Of a DNA stretch of 8,727 nt, positions 4,830 through 8,727 are shown one piece after another. The notes beneath the pieces are model-generated. The model worked only from the letters and a program-made list of their open reading frames with translations. It did not search any database and had not been told where the DNA came from. Location: assembly GCA_964652975.1 (NCBI GenBank), contig CAZZCN010000100.1:1-8727 (forward strand), in the 5' to 3' direction. Each line of letters starts with the position of its first letter. Within the stretch, counting starts at the first letter, position 1. A program made the position numbers and the translations under genes. Origin of the DNA: CAZZCN01 sp964652975 (GTDB lineage: Bacteria; Bacillota; Clostridia; Saccharofermentanales; UBA5734).

Positions 4830-7829
4830 TTATCTGTCATTAACCGTAAAGTCCTTATACTGCGAATAGTAACCCTTGCCTTTGATGCTGATGCCCGACG
4901 GGCACAGTATGTAAACGTATTGTTTTATTGTCTGCCCCTTGGTAACATTTATAATCACCTTGCCGCTCAGGCTTTCTGCTTTTTTAATTTCAACCGATAC
5001 ACCTGGAGCGGTCTTAACTGAGAAATTCGGAATTAAGCCTTTAGATGCATTGTAGGAATATGTATAATTGGTAACGCTTTCAATAAAGTCCGAGATTTCA
5101 TTTCCATCAACTATTATTGAAGATACAAGCTCCTCCTGCTCTTCCCCGTATATGACGAGCTCATTTATATTCATAGGCACGTATCTGTATCCATGTACAC
5201 CTAGATAAGTGATCCTCAGATATCTGGCGGTTTTATTAATAACGGATAATAAATTCCCACCTTTGTATAAATCACTGTCACTGCTGTATGCCCTTATATA
5301 GTCTGTACCGTTTGATGAAATGTCTATCGCGTACGCTACAACATCCCTGCCTGTCAAACCTGAAACAATGCTGTTCATTGCGGTGACAAAATACTTCTTC
5401 CCGAGGTCAATAGTAACAGTCGGAGTATATCCTTTGTTTTCGGATTTCCAGATTGTCCGCATATTGCCGTCGGTAAGATATGACGGATTGCCGCCCGCAG
5501 CCGACGAGGTTGCTTTCACAGCCTTTCCTGTAGAAATAATTTTCTCCTGTGCAGATTGCTGTTCTCTGAAAAAGACCATGTATGATGTTGATTTGCTTAA
5601 ATCAGAGGACGTGACAACAATTTTTGCAGCACCATTGGTACTTTCCGCCTGCGTTATCTGCACGATCTGATTTGCATCGGATCTGGTCACCGTTACAACG
5701 GGTATGGTCTGTGTTCCCAGTGCCAGAGGATAAAAATAGCTGCTGAAGTCTTTATTGAACTCTGAAATTCCCTTTCCATCGATCTGTATGCCGCCAAGGT
5801 TTGCATCAGATGTTCCACTGCCATATCCGTACAGTGTAAATTCTTTTATACCGATGTTAATCTGGCAATCGGTAACCAGCAGCCTCACATATCTTGCGGT
5901 CGAATCGAGTGCCATGAACAGATCATTCCCCGGCAGGGATTTCGACGACCCGTCGTAAATTGTCTGCATGACAAGGGAATCGCCCAAATCCCCGGTGGTG
6001 TTTCTTCTATAGTCCGGTAATGCAGAAAGCTTGTCTATCCGGAATTTATAATTCTCCGGGTTTCCTTTGATAAAATTAAGCTGTGCCAGTGATATATGAT
6101 AAAGACCCTTTAAATCTATAAACAAGGCAGCTGTTTTACCTCCCGAATTCCAAACGGTTGTATAGTCGCCGTCAAATGCAAAGCCCGGTATCTCTCCTTG
6201 CGGATTATTATATCCAACCGGTTTTTTCTGATCGGTTAAAACTCCGGTTGCACCGTTTTCGTATATAAAGAAAACACTGTAGGCCTGTGTCTGGGTTTTG
6301 TCCTTTGATACGCACACTATCTCTGCTCTCCCCGGAACAGTGACAGCCTGGGTTACTGTGACATCCGCCCCGTTTGTCATCGGCTGGGCACTGACAGTTT
6401 TAACGCCTTCTCCAGGTTGTAATTTATAGAAATAGCCGGATGTATCACTGGAAAAACCATCCAATGATTGACCGTCAATTTTTATATCCCTTAATCTTGC
6501 ATCAAACTCAGCTTCCCGGGCGTATATTTCAAACTCGTCAACTGCGCATAATCCATCGCCTGAGTATGCTGTGTTTCCTGAAATAATAAGACGTACATAC
6601 CTTGATTTGGCGCTTATTGTAGTTTTTGCAGGAGTGTTTGTAGTGCTTGTCCCGGAAAAAATATTTTTGACTACATGCTTTTCCGCCAGATACTCCTGGT
6701 TGTCTATAGTGGAGCCTTCCACACCCATCGGCGGCATGGCAATCATACTGTCTATTTTGTAGGTCCATGTTCCTGTTGCCACATCGCTAAAGACAATTTT
6801 AAAGGATGACAGGTCATAGACCGCTCCTAAATCTATAAACATGCAGCCCCAGTCTGAAAAAGCCTTCCATTTCGTATTTAAATCCCCGTCAATGGCATGT
6901 GAAGCCGGCTCGTATGCATAGACATACGAAAGGTTATATTTATCCCTTGATACCAGTATTTCAGAGACAAAACTCACAGTATATGTCGCGGTGACTGTCT
7001 TGTCTTTCGATGTCACCTTTATTATTGCCTTTCTGCTTGTCATATCCCCCTGTTCTATTGATATGGAAGCGCCGCCGGCAAGAGCCGAAGCGGATACAAC
7101 CGGACATTTGGTTGCATCATTTGCAATGGTGTAATTATAATCATATAAATTCATATTGAATTGTGAAAGTGCAACGCTATCACACATTATGCTTTTAAGC
7201 TGTGCGTTTTTGTCAGGGTCGACATAAAGACTGCCATAGATTTTCAGCTCGGTCAGAGCAGCCAGTTTGAGACCGGTCTTATTGTTGATTCTGACCCTCA
7301 GGTATCTTGTTTTGACTGAACTCGAGGTTATAGACAGAGCATTGTTTGTTGTGTTGCTCTTTGATACAATGCCGGTCCAGAGCGATTCTATGTATCCATT
7401 GTCTAATATGCTGATTCTCTTGGATTCGTCTATAACCAGTTTGCTTCCTGAGACAGTTCCAACAAGTCCTTCTACAGTCTCGACATTGCACTGTACTTCT
7501 CCCAGCGCCAGATATTCCCCATTGGTATTGGGCATCTGACCCGGGAAAACAAGCTCTATTCTGGAAATATCATAAACAGCTTCCAAATCAATATATAAAG
7601 CACTGTAGGATAAATTTTCTGAAAGCCATGTGTCGGAGCTGTTGCTGGCGTTTTCAACGCCGTCTATGGCTTTTGACGCATCCCACCAGCTTCCGCCAAG
7701 ACTATAGATCCTCTTGTTTGATGCAATATTTGTAGTATCGATTGCAAAAATACTGAAGTTGGCAAATACAATCAAAAAGCATGCAAGCACGGCAATCAGT
7801 TTGTTTTTTGAACTCGGAATTCGCTGCAT
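4830..7829 (-). CDS. Secreted protein with four discoidin/cadherin-like beta-sandwich modules
   Basis: This 999-residue exported protein has no recognisable enzyme domain. Residues 1-29 form a signal peptide (cleavage likely after Ile-Phe-Ala). The rest is four repeats of an F5/8 type C (discoidin)-like domain followed by a cadherin-like beta-sandwich: about 32-200/207-288, 292-437/443-523, 527-667/676-755 and 762-895/900-976. Each discoidin unit shows an early A-x-DG...W motif (for example AIDGDLNTKW at 312-321) and a late RY[LV]R...[EL]xIYG motif. No LPxTG, SLH or lipobox anchor is visible; a short tail (977-999) ends the protein. Such domains commonly bind glycans, so a role in holding a polysaccharide near the transporter is inferred, not shown. 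The ATG at 7829 has AAAGGGG at 7838-7844, 8 nt upstream. Confidence 0.88.
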   Translation of the reverse strand: MQRIPSSKNKLIAVLACFLIVFANFSIFAIDTTNIASNKRIYSLGGSWWDASKAIDGVENASNSSDTWLSENLSYSALYIDLEAVYDISRIELVFPGQMPNTNGEYLALGEVQCNVETVEGLVGTVSGSKLVIDESKRISILDNGYIESLWTGIVSKSNTTNNALSITSSSVKTRYLRVRINNKTGLKLAALTELKIYGSLYVDPDKNAQLKSIMCDSVALSQFNMNLYDYNYTIANDATKCPVVSASALAGGASISIEQGDMTSRKAIIKVTSKDKTVTATYTVSFVSEILVSRDKYNLSYVYAYEPASHAIDGDLNTKWKAFSDWGCMFIDLGAVYDLSSFKIVFSDVATGTWTYKIDSMIAMPPMGVEGSTIDNQEYLAEKHVVKNIFSGTSTTNTPAKTTISAKSRYVRLIISGNTAYSGDGLCAVDEFEIYAREAEFDARLRDIKIDGQSLDGFSSDTSGYFYKLQPGEGVKTVSAQPMTNGADVTVTQAVTVPGRAEIVCVSKDKTQTQAYSVFFIYENGATGVLTDQKKPVGYNNPQGEIPGFAFDGDYTTVWNSGGKTAALFIDLKGLYHISLAQLNFIKGNPENYKFRIDKLSALPDYRRNTTGDLGDSLVMQTIYDGSSKSLPGNDLFMALDSTARYVRLLVTDCQINIGIKEFTLYGYGSGTSDANLGGIQIDGKGISEFNKDFSSYFYPLALGTQTIPVVTVTRSDANQIVQITQAESTNGAAKIVVTSSDLSKSTSYMVFFREQQSAQEKIISTGKAVKATSSAAGGNPSYLTDGNMRTIWKSENKGYTPTVTIDLGKKYFVTAMNSIVSGLTGRDVVAYAIDISSNGTDYIRAYSSDSDLYKGGNLLSVINKTARYLRITYLGVHGYRYVPMNINELVIYGEEQEELVSSIIVDGNEISDFIESVTNYTYSYNASKGLIPNFSVKTAPGVSVEIKKAESLSGKVIINVTKGQTIKQYVYILCPSGISIKGKGYYSQYKDFTVNDR
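4902..7736 (-). repeat. Four tandem two-domain modules (discoidin-like + cadherin-like)
   Basis: Approximate module spans are 6966-7736, 6261-6956, 5565-6251 and 4902-5546. The cadherin-like units share a leading L-x-x-I-x-[IV]DG-like strand, an aromatic N/S-Y-x-Y strand (DYNYTI, GYFYKL, SYFYPL, NYTYSY) and a closing strand with K/S-x-x-x-Y-x-V (ATYTVSF, QAYSVFF, TSYMVFF, KQYVYIL). Sequence divergence between copies is high, so the duplication is old. Boundaries come from motif spacing by eye. Confidence 0.78.
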
Positions 7830-7837
7830 AAAATCAT

Positions 7838-7844
7838 CCCCTTT
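7838..7844 (-). promoter_or_regulatory. Ribosome binding site of the discoidin-domain gene
   Basis: AAAGGGG stands 8 nt before the ATG at 7829, within the 28-nt gap after the upstream gene. A second ATG within the spacer is out of frame, so the 7829 start is preferred. Confidence 0.7.
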
Positions 7845-7857
7845 GTTTGGTTTGACA

Positions 7858-8727
7858 TCAGTTGTATGTGTTGTTGATATTGGCGTTTTCGCTACCCTTG
7901 ATTTCTGTCATGGCAGTGATAGGAGTTTTCTCCTGTTTCAAGACAGCGTCCAGAACCGCACCCATATAATTGTTTGTCAGTCCCCTGGTGGCTGCTTCAT
8001 GGTCTATCTGTCTCATAACTGTGATTCTGTGCATCATATCCAGCGATGCTTCATCCCTAAGTGCAGAATCCAGCTGAATCTCATCCCATTGCTTCATGTC
8101 CCAGGAAGTGCGTTTTGCTATAGCTACCAGAACTTTTCCGGCAGCTTCGATATTTTTGTTATCCTTGGTCAAACAGAAATATTTGGTATTGTTTACACTT
8201 ACATAATCAGATGCGGCCGGGCCCTTCGGCAAGGGCAGCACGCCGTAAACATCCTCCATATATGGGTTTAGCTGGCTTGATGTGCAGATATAATCTCCAA
8301 GATAGAAAAGGGACTTCCTTGCCATGAATTCCTTTGATTCGCTTGCACCGTAATCCTCAGGCCCGGTAACGCCCAAAATATAGCCCGCCTTTGCATAATC
8401 CGACCAGAACTGGATACCTGATATCAGCTTGTTGTCGTTGTAGTTGAAATAATATTGTCCGTCTCCTGTTTTTGCTAAAAGTGAAATGTTGTTGGAATGC
8501 AACAGGTATTCAATCTGTGAATCGTGCTGTACAACCATTCCCCGTGTTTTCCTGCCCGTTTTGTCATAAATTGATTTTGAAAGCTCCTTGAACTTATCCC
8601 ATGTCCATTGCTTGTTTTTGACAAGAGAGTACATGTCCGGAAGCTTGTACTGGTCGGCAAGTGTTTTATTAAACATCATTATCGCTTGTGAAATTGCGAG
8701 ATTTTGTGTCATCATGAACCCGACACC
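7858..8727 (-). CDS. Family 1 extracellular solute-binding protein, C-terminal part
   Basis: The frame is open to the right edge; four codons (Gly-Val-Gly-Phe) precede the first Met in the window, so that Met is internal and the N-terminal part with its signal sequence is missing. The 289 residues present look like the second half of a MalE-like sugar-binding protein. Counting from the edge, visible features include the aromatic TWDKFKELSKSIYDKTGRK helix at about 46-64, a typical region before an FxxRKSLFYLGDY segment near 136-148 (the usual place for the F-x-x-GKxAM motif), and VYGVLPLPKGP near 160-170, a conserved C-lobe strand. It would deliver an oligosaccharide to a CUT1 permease pair, most simply the one in this operon. 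It is separate from, and much shorter than, the modular binding protein downstream. Ligand unknown. Confidence 0.88.
   Translation of the reverse strand, partial: GVGFMMTQNLAISQAIMMFNKTLADQYKLPDMYSLVKNKQWTWDKFKELSKSIYDKTGRKTRGMVVQHDSQIEYLLHSNNISLLAKTGDGQYYFNYNDNKLISGIQFWSDYAKAGYILGVTGPEDYGASESKEFMARKSLFYLGDYICTSSQLNPYMEDVYGVLPLPKGPAASDYVSVNNTKYFCLTKDNKNIEAAGKVLVAIAKRTSWDMKQWDEIQLDSALRDEASLDMMHRITVMRQIDHEAATRGLTNNYMGAVLDAVLKQEKTPITAMTEIKGSENANINNTYN

Noticed and set aside
7776..7790. Possible lipobox (VLAC, Cys17) in the discoidin protein
   Set aside because: The cysteine is followed by a further long hydrophobic run and a better signal peptidase I site after residue 29, and lysines lie too close before it for a standard lipobox.
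7714..8271. Plus-strand open frame of 185 codons
   Set aside because: It is antisense to the start of the discoidin gene and the end of the binding-protein gene, both well supported by domains. The translation is Cys- and His-rich without a recognisable pattern.

Overview
The window looks like part of a carbohydrate-uptake operon from a Gram-positive, Clostridia-type bacterium (Bacillota). The signs are moderate-to-low GC, purine-rich Shine-Dalgarno sites before nearly every gene, GTG and TTG starts, CUT1-type sugar ABC permeases with no ATPase beside them, and large secreted multidomain proteins made of beta-sandwich modules. The taxonomic placement is inference from these traits; no marker gene is present.

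All supported genes are on the minus strand and read from high to low coordinates. They are tightly packed, with gaps of 28, 23, -4, 15 and 29 nt, and there is no internal terminator or convincing promoter. In transcription order they are: (1) the C-terminal 289 residues of a family 1 extracellular solute-binding protein, open at the right edge (7858-8727); (2) a 999-residue secreted protein made of four tandem [F5/8 type C (discoidin)-like + cadherin-like beta-sandwich] modules (4830-7829); (3) a 950-residue secreted protein in which two carbohydrate-binding-like beta-sandwiches and a helical region precede a complete family 1 solute-binding domain (1954-4806, TTG start); (4) a MalF/UgpA/LplB-type permease (1010-1957); (5) a MalG/UgpE/LplC-type permease (125-994, GTG start); (6) the first 31 codons of another exported protein, cut by the left edge (1-95).

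The likely joint role is capture and import of an oligosaccharide. The two permeases form the membrane channel, the two solute-binding proteins deliver ligand, and the discoidin-rich protein may hold a polysaccharide near the cell. Energy would come from an ATPase encoded elsewhere, as is common for CUT1 systems in this phylum. No glycoside hydrolase, regulator or ATPase lies in the window, so the substrate cannot be named. The most unusual components are the modular solute-binding protein without a lipobox and the four-module discoidin protein placed between two solute-binding protein genes.
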